Shown here: one piece after another, positions 1 through 8,112 of the stretch
Position numbering within the stretch: the stretch's first letter is position 1
Layout: the number at the start of each line of letters is the position of its first letter
Assembly (NCBI GenBank): GCA_964358485.1
Contig: CAYHPY010000092.1
Span: 1-15,055, forward strand
Origin: CAYHPY01 sp964358485
GTDB lineage: Bacteria; Elusimicrobiota; Elusimicrobia; UBA1565; UBA9628
Direction: 5' to 3'
Length of the DNA stretch: 15,055 nt
The notes under the pieces: model-generated
The model's input: only the letters and a program-made list of their open reading frames with translations
Databases searched by the model: none
Told to the model about the DNA's origin: nothing
Made by a program: the position numbers and the translations under genes

Positions 1-171
1 GAAGGCAAGGCGGCCCTGGAGGCCTCCAAGACCCAGGGCTCGGCCGAGGCCCAGATGCTGGCCGCCGCCGCGGCCGATGAGGTTCCCGCCGAGGAAGGCG
101 AGGATTTCCAGCAGCAGGCCATGGGGATGCCCCCCGCCGCGCCCAGCGAGGCGGAAGAGGTTCAATCCTAA
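1..171 (+). CDS. rpsB: 30S ribosomal protein S2, C-terminal tail (partial)
   Basis: The window opens inside a reading frame (frame 1) that gives 56 residues and stops with TAA at 169-171. The visible part is only an Ala/Glu/Gln-rich, acidic low-complexity tail with no diagnostic S2 fold motif. The assignment therefore rests on position: it ends exactly at the start of tsf (TAATG, one shared base), and rpsB-tsf is one of the most conserved bacterial gene pairs. Acidic, alanine-rich C-terminal extensions are common in S2 proteins. S2 binds late on the 30S subunit and recruits S1. The GAAGAGG at 154-160 inside this tail probably serves as the tsf ribosome binding site. Confidence 0.75.
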   Translation, partial: EGKAALEASKTQGSAEAQMLAAAAADEVPAEEGEDFQQQAMGMPPAAPSEAEEVQS

Positions 172-1001
172 TGGACAAGAGCGCCATGATCTTGGAGCTC
201 CGGCAGAAGACCGGGGCGGGCATGATGGACTGCAAAAAGGCCCTGGACGAGGGCGGCTCCCTGGACGGGGCCATCACCGTCCTCCGGAAAAAAGGGCAGG
301 CCGACGCCGCCAAGCGCTCGGCCCGGGCGACCAAGGAGGGCTGCGTCGCGTTCGCCTCCACTTCGGGCGCGGGCGCTCTCATCGAGCTCAATTGCGAAAC
401 CGACTTCGTCGCGCGCACCGATGATTTCAAGGCCCTGGCCGACTCCCTGGCCGGCAAGGTCGCCTCGGGGGAGCTCAAGGCCCCCGAAGACGCGGCCGCC
501 CAGCTCACCCCGGCGGTGGCCAAACTGCGGGAGAACATCACCCTTCGCCGCCTGGAGCGCTTCGCGCCCGCGGGCGCGGGGCTGACCCTGGGCTATATCC
601 ACACCGGAGCTCGGGTCGGGGCCATGGTGGAGCTCTCCGCCCCGACGGCCGAGGCCGCGGCTTCTCCGGCCGCCCTGGAACTGGCCAAGGAGCTCAACCT
701 GCAGATCGCGGGCGCCTCGCCCAGGTACCTCAACCGCGCGGCCGCGCCGGCCGCCGACATCGAGAAGGAAAAGGAGATCTACGCGGAGGTCCTCCGCAAG
801 GAGGGCAAGCCGGAGGCCTCCTTCCCCAAGATCATCGAGGGCAAGCTCAACAAGCTGTTCTTCCAGGCGTTCTGCCTGTTGGACCAGATGTGGCAGCGGG
901 ATCCGAAAATTCCGGTGGCCCAGCTCGTCAAGGACGCCTCCGCCAAAGCCGGCGGCCCCCTCGAGGTCAAGCGCTTCACCCGCTACCAGCTTGGCGAGTA
1001 A
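171..1001 (+). CDS. tsf: Elongation factor Ts
   Basis: EF-Ts is the nucleotide exchange factor that releases GDP from EF-Tu in the cytoplasm. The protein has 276 residues, a usual length for the family. The N-terminal UBA-like domain carries the first family signature (LRQKTGAGMMDCKKAL, about residues 10-25). The second signature, ELNCETDFVAR, covers residues 72-82 and includes the Thr-Asp-Phe-Val segment that contacts EF-Tu. A core segment YIHTGARVGAMVEL and a C-terminal DPKIPVAQLV segment, ending in Gly-Glu, also fit the family. The ATG overlaps the rpsB stop by one base and has GAAGAGG about 10 bases upstream. The gene overlaps pyrH by 11 bases, so the two are probably translationally coupled. 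Confidence 0.98.
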   Translation: MDKSAMILELRQKTGAGMMDCKKALDEGGSLDGAITVLRKKGQADAAKRSARATKEGCVAFASTSGAGALIELNCETDFVARTDDFKALADSLAGKVASGELKAPEDAAAQLTPAVAKLRENITLRRLERFAPAGAGLTLGYIHTGARVGAMVELSAPTAEAAASPAALELAKELNLQIAGASPRYLNRAAAPAADIEKEKEIYAEVLRKEGKPEASFPKIIEGKLNKLFFQAFCLLDQMWQRDPKIPVAQLVKDASAKAGGPLEVKRFTRYQLGE

Positions 1002-1704
1002 GTATAAAAGGATCCTCCTAAAGCTCTCCGGGGAGTCGCTGTGCGGCGCCTCCCGGCACGGCATTGATTCCCCGGCCCTGACCCTCATCGCCGCGGAAAT
1101 CCAAAAGGCCTACGAAACGGGCGTCGAGATCGGCGTGGTCGTGGGGGCCGGCAACATCTGGCGCGGCGCGCAGGACCGCGGGCAGTCCATCGGCCGGGTC
1201 ACCGCCGATTACATGGGGATGCTGGCCACCATCATCAACGCCTTGGCCCTTCAGGACGCCCTGGAGCACCGGGGGGTTCCCACCCGGGTGCAGACCGCCA
1301 TCGAGATCACCAAGCTGGCCGAGCCCTACATCCGCCGCAAGGCCATCCGGCATCTGGAAAAAAAGCGCATCGTCATCTTCGCCGGCGGGACCGGCAACCC
1401 CTATTTCACCACCGACACCGCGGCCGCCCTGCGCGCCGTTGAGATCGAGGCCGAGGCCCTGCTCAAGGCCACGAAAGTCGACGGGGTCTACACCGACGAC
1501 CCCCACAAGAACCCCAAGGCCAAGCGCCTGGACCGCGTCAGCTTCATGGATTCGATCCGCAACCGGCTTAAGGTCATGGACGCCACCGCCCTGACCCTCT
1601 GCATGGAAAACAAGATGCCGGTGGTGGTCTTCGATCTGGCCCTCAAGGGCAACATCGCCCGGGCGACCAGCGGACAAAAAGTCGGCACTCTCATCACGGA
1701 GTAA
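991..1704 (+). CDS. pyrH: Uridylate kinase (UMP kinase)
   Basis: PyrH phosphorylates UMP to UDP with ATP, supplying pyrimidine nucleotides. It is a hexameric amino-acid-kinase-family enzyme. The 237-residue protein has the expected blocks in order: KRILLKLSGES at the N terminus, GAGNIWRG (usual form GGGNIFRG), DYMGMLATIINALALQDAL, then FAGGTGNPYFTTDTAAALRA and the KVDGVYTDDP loop, with LKVMDATAL and GNI near the end. The start is TTG, lying inside the tsf end (11-base overlap); it gives the normal N terminus MASKYKRILLKLSGE. No later start keeps the conserved Lys of strand 1. I see no strong Shine-Dalgarno sequence, so reinitiation from tsf is likely. Confidence 0.97.
   Translation: MASKYKRILLKLSGESLCGASRHGIDSPALTLIAAEIQKAYETGVEIGVVVGAGNIWRGAQDRGQSIGRVTADYMGMLATIINALALQDALEHRGVPTRVQTAIEITKLAEPYIRRKAIRHLEKKRIVIFAGGTGNPYFTTDTAAALRAVEIEAEALLKATKVDGVYTDDPHKNPKAKRLDRVSFMDSIRNRLKVMDATALTLCMENKMPVVVFDLALKGNIARATSGQKVGTLITE
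1698..1701 (+). promoter_or_regulatory. Ribosome binding site of frr
   Basis: GGAG lies at 1698-1701, overlapping the end of pyrH, eight bases before the frr ATG at 1710. It is one of the few clear Shine-Dalgarno matches in this operon and supports the chosen start. Confidence 0.6.
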
Positions 1705-1709
1705 TTCCT

Positions 1710-2276
1710 ATGCCCGAAACCATCGATTCGATTCTTCCCAAAGCCGAGGACGCGATGAAAGAGCGCGTCGGCCGCCTGGCCCGGGACCTTTCGGTCCTGC
1801 GGACCGGCCGGGCCAACCCCCAGCTCGTGGAAGGGGTCAAGGTGGAATACTACGGCCAGCTCGTGCCCTTGAAGCAGGTGGCCGCGGTTTCCGTGCCCGA
1901 GGGCCGGACGCTGGAGATCCGCCCCTGGGACCCGTCGGTGCTGGGCGACCTGGAAAAGGCCATCCAGAAGGCGGACTTGGGCGCCATGCCCCAGAACGAC
2001 GGCAAGGCCCTGCGGATCAATCTTCCCGCCATGACCGAGGATCGCCGCAAGGAGCTCATCAAGACCGTCAAGCGGATCGGCGAGGAATTCCGGGTCGGCG
2101 TGCGCGGCGAGCGCCACGCGGCCTTGGAGTCGATCAAGTCCGCCGAGAAAGGCAAGACCCTTTCCGAGGACCAGGCCCGGGGCCTGGAGGCCAAGCTGCA
2201 GAAGCTGACCGATCTCTACGTGTCCAAGGTGGACCAGGAAGTCGCGGCCAAAGAGAAGGAAGTCAGCACCATTTAG
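1710..2276 (+). CDS. frr: Ribosome recycling factor
   Basis: RRF splits the post-termination 70S ribosome together with EF-G. The protein has 188 residues, close to the usual ~185. Key segments are SVLRTGRANP (about residues 30-39) at the start of the three-helix bundle, EYYGQLVPLKQVA and EIRPWDPS in the small beta domain, and the EDRRKELIK helix with a charged C-terminal coiled helix. ATG follows pyrH by five bases and has GGAG eight bases upstream. The next gene, uppS, starts about seven bases after the stop. tsf-pyrH-frr is a standard order, so the identification is secure. Confidence 0.98.
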   Translation: MPETIDSILPKAEDAMKERVGRLARDLSVLRTGRANPQLVEGVKVEYYGQLVPLKQVAAVSVPEGRTLEIRPWDPSVLGDLEKAIQKADLGAMPQNDGKALRINLPAMTEDRRKELIKTVKRIGEEFRVGVRGERHAALESIKSAEKGKTLSEDQARGLEAKLQKLTDLYVSKVDQEVAAKEKEVSTI

Positions 2277-2283
2277 CCTGTCC

Positions 2284-3018
2284 TTGCCCCCCGTGAAAGC
2301 TCCTCCGGCTCCGCCGAAGCACATCGCCATTATCATGGACGGCAACGGCCGTTGGGCCCAAAGCCGCGGCCTGCCGCGCCTGGCCGGCCACAAGGCGGGC
2401 GTGGAGACCGTGCGGGAGGTGGTGCGGGTTTGCGCCGAGATGGGCCTGGAGGCCCTGACCCTTTACGCCTTCTCCACGGAGAACTGGCTGCGCCCCAAGA
2501 CCGAGGTCACCGAGCTCATGTCTTTGCTCTGCTGGACCCTGCGCAGCGAGGTGCTGGAATTGGGCCGCAACAAGGTCCGCTTGGGGGCCATCGGACGGCT
2601 GGACGGGCTTCCGGTCCGGGCCCGCGAGGAGTTGGAGCGCTCCATCAAATCCCTTTCGGGCAACAAGGGCCTGAAGCTGACCTTGGCCCTCAACTACGGC
2701 TCGCGCCAGGAAATCGTGGACGCGGTCAACGGGCTCATGGCGGCGGGCCGGAAATCCGTGACCGAGGAGGACCTTTCCAAGGCGCTCTACACCGCCGGAG
2801 CTCCCGATCCGGATCTCGTGATCCGGACCTCCGGGGAGATGCGCCTCTCCAATTTTCTCCTTTGGCAATCGGCCTACGCCGAGCTCTACGTCACCCCGAT
2901 CCTTTGGCCGGATTTCCGCCGGGAGCATCTGGAGGCGGCCTTGGCCGAGTACGCGCGGCGGGACCGCCGCTACGGCGGCATCGGCGCGGCGCCGGCCTCC
3001 GCCGGAAAGGGGCGCTGA
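2284..3018 (+). CDS. uppS: Undecaprenyl diphosphate synthase (cis-prenyltransferase)
   Basis: UppS adds isopentenyl units in cis to farnesyl diphosphate, making the C55 carrier lipid for peptidoglycan and other envelope glycans. The 244-residue protein has HIAIIMDGNGRWA with the catalytic Asp at residue 19, FSTENW at 63-68, LNYGSRQEI in the middle, and the C-terminal family signature DLVIRTSGEMRLSNFLLWQ followed by the LWPDF segment. The start is uncertain. TTG at 2284 is used here; GTG at 2293, in frame, is equally possible, and neither has a clear ribosome binding site. The stop shares one base with the cdsA start (TGATG). Confidence 0.97.
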   Translation: MPPVKAPPAPPKHIAIIMDGNGRWAQSRGLPRLAGHKAGVETVREVVRVCAEMGLEALTLYAFSTENWLRPKTEVTELMSLLCWTLRSEVLELGRNKVRLGAIGRLDGLPVRAREELERSIKSLSGNKGLKLTLALNYGSRQEIVDAVNGLMAAGRKSVTEEDLSKALYTAGAPDPDLVIRTSGEMRLSNFLLWQSAYAELYVTPILWPDFRREHLEAALAEYARRDRRYGGIGAAPASAGKGR

Positions 3019-3818
3019 TGCTTTTCCCCCGGGTGCTGACGGCCGTCGTGGGCATTCCCCTTCTGCTCTGGGTCATCCATCGGGGGGGCCTGCCGTTCAC
3101 CGTTTTCACGGTCGGGGTGGTGGTCTTGTCCCTCCATGAATACGGTGTGATTCTCTGCCTGGGAAGGCGCCCCCTGCAAACTTGGACGGCGGTGTTGGCG
3201 GGAGGGCTGGTGGCCCTGGCCGTGGCCTGGGAGCTTCCCCTGGTTCCGGTGCTGGCCCTGGTCGTCGTCGGGACCGTCTTGAGGGAGATGGCGTCCCGGG
3301 AGCATTCCCTGGACCGGCTCGGCCTTACTTTTTTCGGGGTGTTGTTTTTCGGCCTGACCTTGCCCCACCTGTCCCTGATCCGGGACCTTCGCCCCATCGG
3401 GGAAAAAGCCGCCTTCCTCCTGTTTGTCACCGTCTGGGTCATGGACACGGCGGCCTACGCCGTCGGAAAGGCGGTCGGGCGACATCCCTTGGCCTCGGTC
3501 CTGAGCCCCAAGAAAACCTGGGAAGGGGCGGCCGCGGGCTTGGCGGCGGCGGCGCTTTGCGTGCTGGCCATCCGCGGCGCGTTCCTTAAGGAAGCCATGA
3601 CGGTTCCGCAGGCCCTGGCCCTGGCCCTGGTGATCGGCGTCCTCGGGCAGGTTTCCGACATCGCCGAGTCCATGGTCAAGCGGGCCGTGGGCGTGAAGGA
3701 TTCCGGCGCGCTCCTGCCGGGCCACGGCGGGGTGATGGACCGGTTCGATTCCTTCATCCTGGCGGCTCCGGCGGTTTATTATTTCCTGGTTTGGATCGGG
3801 GCCGGAGGGCTTTCATGA
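3018..3818 (+). CDS. cdsA: Phosphatidate cytidylyltransferase (CDP-diglyceride synthase)
   Basis: CdsA is an inner-membrane enzyme that converts phosphatidic acid and CTP to CDP-diacylglycerol, the precursor of bacterial phospholipids. The 266-residue protein is strongly hydrophobic, with several predicted membrane helices starting at residue 4. It contains SPKKTWEG and, at residues 218-244, a full match to the family signature: SMVKR, then KDSG, then PGHGGVMDRFD with the metal-binding acidic residues. ATG is reached by TGATG overlap with uppS, and the stop overlaps dxr as ATGA. The uppS-cdsA-dxr-rseP run is widely conserved. Confidence 0.98.
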   Translation: MLFPRVLTAVVGIPLLLWVIHRGGLPFTVFTVGVVVLSLHEYGVILCLGRRPLQTWTAVLAGGLVALAVAWELPLVPVLALVVVGTVLREMASREHSLDRLGLTFFGVLFFGLTLPHLSLIRDLRPIGEKAAFLLFVTVWVMDTAAYAVGKAVGRHPLASVLSPKKTWEGAAAGLAAAALCVLAIRGAFLKEAMTVPQALALALVIGVLGQVSDIAESMVKRAVGVKDSGALLPGHGGVMDRFDSFILAAPAVYYFLVWIGAGGLS

Positions 3819-5056
3819 GCGCCGGGTCCGCGCCGCGCCGCATCGCCATTTTGGGCTCGACCGGGTCCATCGGCGTCAACGCGCTGAAGGTGGTGGCCGC
3901 CATGCCGGGGCGGTTCAAGATCGTCGGCTTGGCCGCCCATTCCAACGCGGACCTGCTGGCCCGGCAGGCCCGCAAATTCGGCGCCTCCTGCGTCTCGCTT
4001 TTCACGCCGGAGGCCGCCGGGCAGCTGCGCTCCCGCCTCAACGGGGGGTGCCGCCACCTTCCCTCCGGCGTGGAGGGCCTGGTGGAGATGGCCTCCCGGC
4101 CCGACGTGGACGTGGTGCTCACCAGCCTGGTCGGCGGCATCGGGTTCGCGCCGCTACTCGCCGCGGTTCGCGCGGGCAAGACCGTGGCCTTGGCCAACAA
4201 GGAGCCCATGGTCATGGCCGGCGCGCAATTCATGCGGGAGGCCGAACGCTGGAAGGCCCGGATCATCCCCGTGGATTCCGAGCCCTCGGCGGTGTTCCAA
4301 TGCCTGGAGGGCGGGCCCCGGCCCATTTCCGGGGACCGGTCCCGCCGCGCCCCCGCCCTGTCCAAGGTGATCCTCACCGCCTCGGGCGGCGCCTTCTACC
4401 GGCGGACCGGCAGCCTGGATAGCGTGACCCCCGCCGAGGCCCTCAAGCATCCCACCTGGAACATGGGCCCCAAGATCACCATCGACTGCGCGACCTTGAT
4501 GAACAAGGGCTTCGAGGCCATCGAAATCCAAAACCTGTTCGGCCTGCGCCGCGATCAGGTCGAGATCGTCATCCATCCCCAGTCCATCATCCACTCCGCC
4601 GCGGAATTCTCCGACGGCTCGGTCCTGGCCCAGCTTTCCCCCCCCGACATGAAGCTTCCGATTCAATACGCCTTCACCTGGCCCGAGCGGGGCCCGCGCG
4701 TGGTCGAGAAGCTGGACCTGGTCAAGGCCGGGTCGCTCACCTTCTTCGCCCCGGATTTCCGGCGCTTTCCCTGTCTGGCCCTGGCCCGCGAGGCGGCCCG
4801 GGTCGGCTCCGGCATGCCCGCGGTGCTCAACGCCTCCGACGAAATCGCGGTGGAGGCCTTCCGGACCGGTCAAATCCGCTTCACCGACATCCCGAAGGTG
4901 GTGGAACGGGCCATGAAGGCCTATCGCCCCTCCCGGACTCTGCCCTCCTTCGCCGAAATCGTGGAGATCGATCAGTGGGCGCGGGAAAAGTCGCGTGAAT
5001 TTTGCTTTCATGGAGGAGCCGCCCGCGGGCGGACCGGAGGGAGAACAAGAAAATGA
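3815..5056 (+). CDS. dxr: 1-deoxy-D-xylulose 5-phosphate reductoisomerase
   Basis: DXR converts DXP to 2-C-methyl-D-erythritol 4-phosphate with NADPH, the committed step of the MEP isoprenoid pathway. The 413-residue protein has the NADPH loop GSTGSIG (14-20), LANKE (126-130), HPTW (212-215), MNKGFE (229-234) and IHPQSIIHS. Metal ligands equivalent to E. coli Asp150, Glu152 and Glu231 are seen as Asp154, Glu156 and Glu234. Oddly, the residue after Glu156 is Pro157, where the family normally has His (VDSEH). The ATG at 3815 overlaps the cdsA stop (ATGA); a TTG at 3791 would only add eight residues inside cdsA. The last ~20 residues are a Gly/Arg-rich tail overlying the rseP leader. Confidence 0.96.
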   Translation: MSAGSAPRRIAILGSTGSIGVNALKVVAAMPGRFKIVGLAAHSNADLLARQARKFGASCVSLFTPEAAGQLRSRLNGGCRHLPSGVEGLVEMASRPDVDVVLTSLVGGIGFAPLLAAVRAGKTVALANKEPMVMAGAQFMREAERWKARIIPVDSEPSAVFQCLEGGPRPISGDRSRRAPALSKVILTASGGAFYRRTGSLDSVTPAEALKHPTWNMGPKITIDCATLMNKGFEAIEIQNLFGLRRDQVEIVIHPQSIIHSAAEFSDGSVLAQLSPPDMKLPIQYAFTWPERGPRVVEKLDLVKAGSLTFFAPDFRRFPCLALAREAARVGSGMPAVLNASDEIAVEAFRTGQIRFTDIPKVVERAMKAYRPSRTLPSFAEIVEIDQWAREKSREFCFHGGAARGRTGGRTRK

Positions 5057-6189
5057 CGCTGCCTTATCTTCTGCAATCGACCGTGGCGGTCGTTTTCACC
5101 TTGGGCCTGGTGATCCTCCTTCACGAGTGGGGCCACTTCATCGTCTGCCGCCTGCTCGGGGTCCGGGTGGAGCGTTTCGCCTTCGGCTTCGGGCCGGAGC
5201 TTTTCGGCGTCACCCGCAAGGGCACCCGTTATTCCCTCTGCGCCTTCCCGCTGGGCGGGTTCGTCAAGCCGGCCGGCGAAAGCCTGGAGGAGTTCGGGGG
5301 CAAGCCGGACGAATATTTCGCCCAATCCTGGTACCGCCGCCTGGCGATCGTCTACGCGGGGCCCAGCATGAACTACCTTTTGGCGTTCGTTCTTTTCACC
5401 GGGGTCGTTTGGATCAAGGGCGTGCCGGAATCCGGCAAGGACCCGGTCATCGGAAACCTCATGACCGGCTTTCCGGCGGATGCAGCCGGCCTCAAGATCG
5501 ACGACCGCGTGGTCTCCGTCAACGGCAAGGCGATCTCCACCTGGGAGGAACTGGCCGGGTCGGTCCACGCCAGCCCGGGCAAGGCGGTTTCGCTGGTGAT
5601 CCGCCGCGGGGAGGGGGAGTCCCTGACCAAATCCGTGGTGCCGCGCAAGGACGACGCCACCGGCCGGGGACTCATCGGGATCATGGCCAAGCCCTTCCAC
5701 CGCCCGGTGGCGTTCGTCGAGGCCGCCTCGGAGGGTGGAAGGCAATGCGTCCTGCTGACGATGTTCACCATCAAGACTCTCGCCTCCAAGATCTACAAGC
5801 GGGAACGGCCGGACGTGGCGGGTCCCGTGGGGATCGTCCAGATGGTGAGCCGGGCCGCGCATTCCGGCCTGGAGGACCTGATCTTCCTGATCGGCCTGAT
5901 CTCGGTGGCCATCGGGTTTTTTAATTTCCTCCCCGTTCCCCTTCTGGACGGCGGACACGCGGCCCTCTACATCTGGGAAGGGATCTCCGGCAAGAAGCTG
6001 ACCCAGAACGCGATGGCCACCGCCAACAGCGTGGGGATCGTCTTCCTTCTCTCTCTGCTGGTTTTTGCCACCTACAACGACTTCTCCCGGATCCTCGGAG
6101 AGCGGTCCGCCCGCAAAAAGGCGGCGGCGGAGATCGGGGACATGAAGGCCCCGGAGGCCAAGCCGGGCAAAGCCGCGGCCGCCCCATGA
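5053..6189 (+). CDS. rseP: RIP metalloprotease RseP (site-2 protease, M50)
   Basis: This is an intramembrane zinc metalloprotease that cleaves transmembrane anti-sigma factors and remnant signal peptides. The 378-residue protein has HEWGH at residues 24-28 in the first membrane helix, the FGFGPELF and FPLGGFVKP segments, one PDZ domain at about 128-200 (GFPADAAGLKIDDRVVSVNGK), and the second zinc-site motif NFLPVPLLDGGH at 291-302, where Asp299 is the third ligand. One PDZ domain, rather than the two of E. coli, resembles B. subtilis RasP. The ATG overlaps the dxr stop (ATGA) and has GGAGGGAG about 9-12 bases upstream. An upstream in-frame ATG at 5002 is not preferred. No anti-sigma factor gene is visible nearby. 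Confidence 0.96.
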   Translation: MTLPYLLQSTVAVVFTLGLVILLHEWGHFIVCRLLGVRVERFAFGFGPELFGVTRKGTRYSLCAFPLGGFVKPAGESLEEFGGKPDEYFAQSWYRRLAIVYAGPSMNYLLAFVLFTGVVWIKGVPESGKDPVIGNLMTGFPADAAGLKIDDRVVSVNGKAISTWEELAGSVHASPGKAVSLVIRRGEGESLTKSVVPRKDDATGRGLIGIMAKPFHRPVAFVEAASEGGRQCVLLTMFTIKTLASKIYKRERPDVAGPVGIVQMVSRAAHSGLEDLIFLIGLISVAIGFFNFLPVPLLDGGHAALYIWEGISGKKLTQNAMATANSVGIVFLLSLLVFATYNDFSRILGERSARKKAAAEIGDMKAPEAKPGKAAAAP

Positions 6190-8112
6190 AGCTCAGCCGT
6201 TACCTTCTCCCCACCCTCCGGGAAGCGCCGTCGGACGCCGACAACGTGTCCGCGCGCCTGATGATGCGGGCGGGCATGGTCCGCAAGGTGGCGTCCGGGA
6301 TCTATGAATGGCTCCCGCTCGGCCTGCGGGTCCTGCGCAAGGTGGAGCGGATCGTCCGGGCGGAGATGGACGGCGCCGGGGCGTTGGAGGTGTCCTTGCC
6401 GGTGATCCAGCCCAAGTCCTTGTGGGAGGAGACCGGGCGTTGGCAGATTTACGGCAAGGAGCTCCTGCGCATCCAGGACCGAAAGAAAACGGAGTTCTGC
6501 TTTGCCCCGACCGCCGAGGAGGTCATCACCGACCTGGTCCGGCGCGAGGTGCGCAGTTGGCGCCAGCTTCCCATGTCCCTGTACCAGATCGGCCTCAAAT
6601 TCCGCGACGAGATCCGCCCCCGGTTCGGGGTCATGCGGGCCCGGGAATTCTTGATGAAGGACGCCTACTCCTTTCACGCCGACGACGCGAGCGCCGAGGA
6701 GTGGTACTGGAAGTTCGTCGAAGCCTACAAAAAGATCTTCACCCGCTGCGGCCTGCGCTTCAAGCCGGTCGAGGCCCACTCCGGGGCCATCGGCGGAAGC
6801 TTCTCCCACGAGTTCATGGTCCTGGCCGAGACCGGCGAGGAAACCGTCGTCTCCTGCCGGCACTGCGCCTACGCGGCCAACCTGGAGCGGGCCGAGGTCG
6901 CCCCGGCCGCCAAGGCCTCTCCCGAGGGCGACCGGGACGGCTCCCCTTCCGGGTCGACCGCCGCCCCGGCCAAGGCCTCTCCCGAGGGCGACCGGGACGG
7001 CTCCCCTTCCGGGTCGACCGCCGNNNNNNNNNNNNNNNNNNNNNNNNNNNNNNNNNNNNNNNNNNNNNNNNNNNNNNNNNNNNNNNNNNNNNNNNNNNNN
7101 NNNNNNNNNNNNNNNNNNNNNNNCCCCGGGCGCCAAGGCCCCTCCCGACGGCGCCAAGCCCCTGGAGGAATTTTCGACGCCGGGTCTGGGGAGCGTGGCG
7201 GACGTCGCCAAGCTGACCGGGGAGTCCCCCGCCCGGTTTCTCAAGACCCAACTCTACATCGTAGACTCCAAGCCCGTGATGGCGCTTCTGCGCGGCGATC
7301 ATGAGCTCAATGAGGCCAAGCTCGCCCGGGCCACCGGCTCGGCCATGCTGCGGCGCATGAGCGACGGCGAGTACGAAACCCACATGTCCTGCCCCGTGGG
7401 ATTTGCGGGCCCGCAAGGTCGCGAGGCTTTGGCGATCTACGCCGATTTCGCGGTCAAGGACCTGGCCAACGGGATCACCGGCGCCAATAAAAAGGATCTC
7501 CACGCCCGCAACGTCAATCCCGGGCGGGATTACCAGCCCCAGGGCTATTTCGATCTGCGCTCGGCCACCCCGGCCGATCCCTGCCCCCGGTGCGGCAAGG
7601 AAACGGAATTCGCCAAGGGCATCGAGGTCGGCCACACCTTCAAGCTCGGGACCAAATACGCCGCCGCCCTCAAGGCGGTCTATTTGGACAAGGAGCAGAA
7701 GCCCCAGACCATGGTCATGGGCTGTTACGGCATCGGCGTGTCCCGGGTGGTGGCGGCGGCCATCGAGCAGGGACACGACGCCGACGGGATCGTCTGGACC
7801 CCGGCCTTGGCCCCGTACCACTGCTCCGTGATCGTCGTGGAGACCGATGACGCGGCCGTGCGCCAAGCGGCCGACGCCCTGATTTCGGGGTTGGAAGCCC
7901 TGGGGGTGGAAGTTTTGGAGGATGACCGGGAGGAACGCCCCGGGGTGAAGTTCAAGGACGCGGATCTGATCGGCATCCCCTTCCGGTTGGTGGTGAGCGT
8001 CAAGACCCTCGCCCGCTCCGCGGTCGAGTTCAAGCGCCGCGGCGACCCCAAGGCCGAGGATTGGCCCGTCGCCGAGGCTCCGCGGCGGCTGAAAGAGGTT
8101 TTGGCGCTTTAG
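6186..8112 (+). CDS. proS: Prolyl-tRNA synthetase, bacterial type with INS domain (interrupted by assembly gap)
   Basis: ProRS is a class II synthetase charging tRNA-Pro. The N-terminal part (6186-7023) holds motif 1 (about residues 35-75) and motif 2 (FRDEIRPRFGVMRAREF, about 139-155). After the gap, frame 1 from 7126 continues with the YbaK-like INS editing domain (FLKTQLYIVDSKPVMALLRG, CPVGFAGP), class II motif 3 (GCYGIGVSRVVAAAIEQ), and the anticodon-binding domain ending at TAG 8110-8112. The frame differs across the gap only because the gap is a 100-N placeholder. About 607 residues are already visible against about 572 in E. coli; the excess is a Ser/Gly/Asp-rich 20-residue repeat between catalytic core and INS domain. 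ATG overlaps the rseP stop (ATGA). Confidence 0.95.
6909..7023 (+). repeat. 60-bp in-frame tandem repeat inside proS
   Basis: Bases 6909-6963 recur exactly at 6969-7023, a 60-base period with no mismatch over 1.9 visible copies, and the second copy runs straight into the gap. Each unit encodes 20 residues, AKASPEGDRDGSPSGSTAAP, so copy number can change without breaking the frame. The unit sits in the linker between the synthetase core and the INS domain. The true number of copies is unknown. Confidence 0.95.
7024..7123. other. Assembly gap (100 N)
   Basis: Exactly 100 N bases, the conventional placeholder for a gap of unknown size. It starts within a perfect tandem repeat, so the break was probably caused by unresolved repeat copies. 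The reading frame on either side (0 before, 1 after) cannot be used to infer a frameshift. Confidence 0.98.

Noticed and set aside
168..1088. Long minus-strand open frame opposite tsf and pyrH
   Set aside because: It mirrors well-identified plus-strand genes. Long antisense frames are expected in DNA with GC-rich third positions, and its protein is Gly/Leu/Arg low-complexity with no family motif.
6909..7023. CRISPR array
   Set aside because: The repeat is contiguous with no spacers, is in frame within proS, and has no cas genes nearby.
7024..7123. A real frameshift in proS across the gap
   Set aside because: The frame change follows from the arbitrary 100-N length; both sides match ProRS in their own frames.
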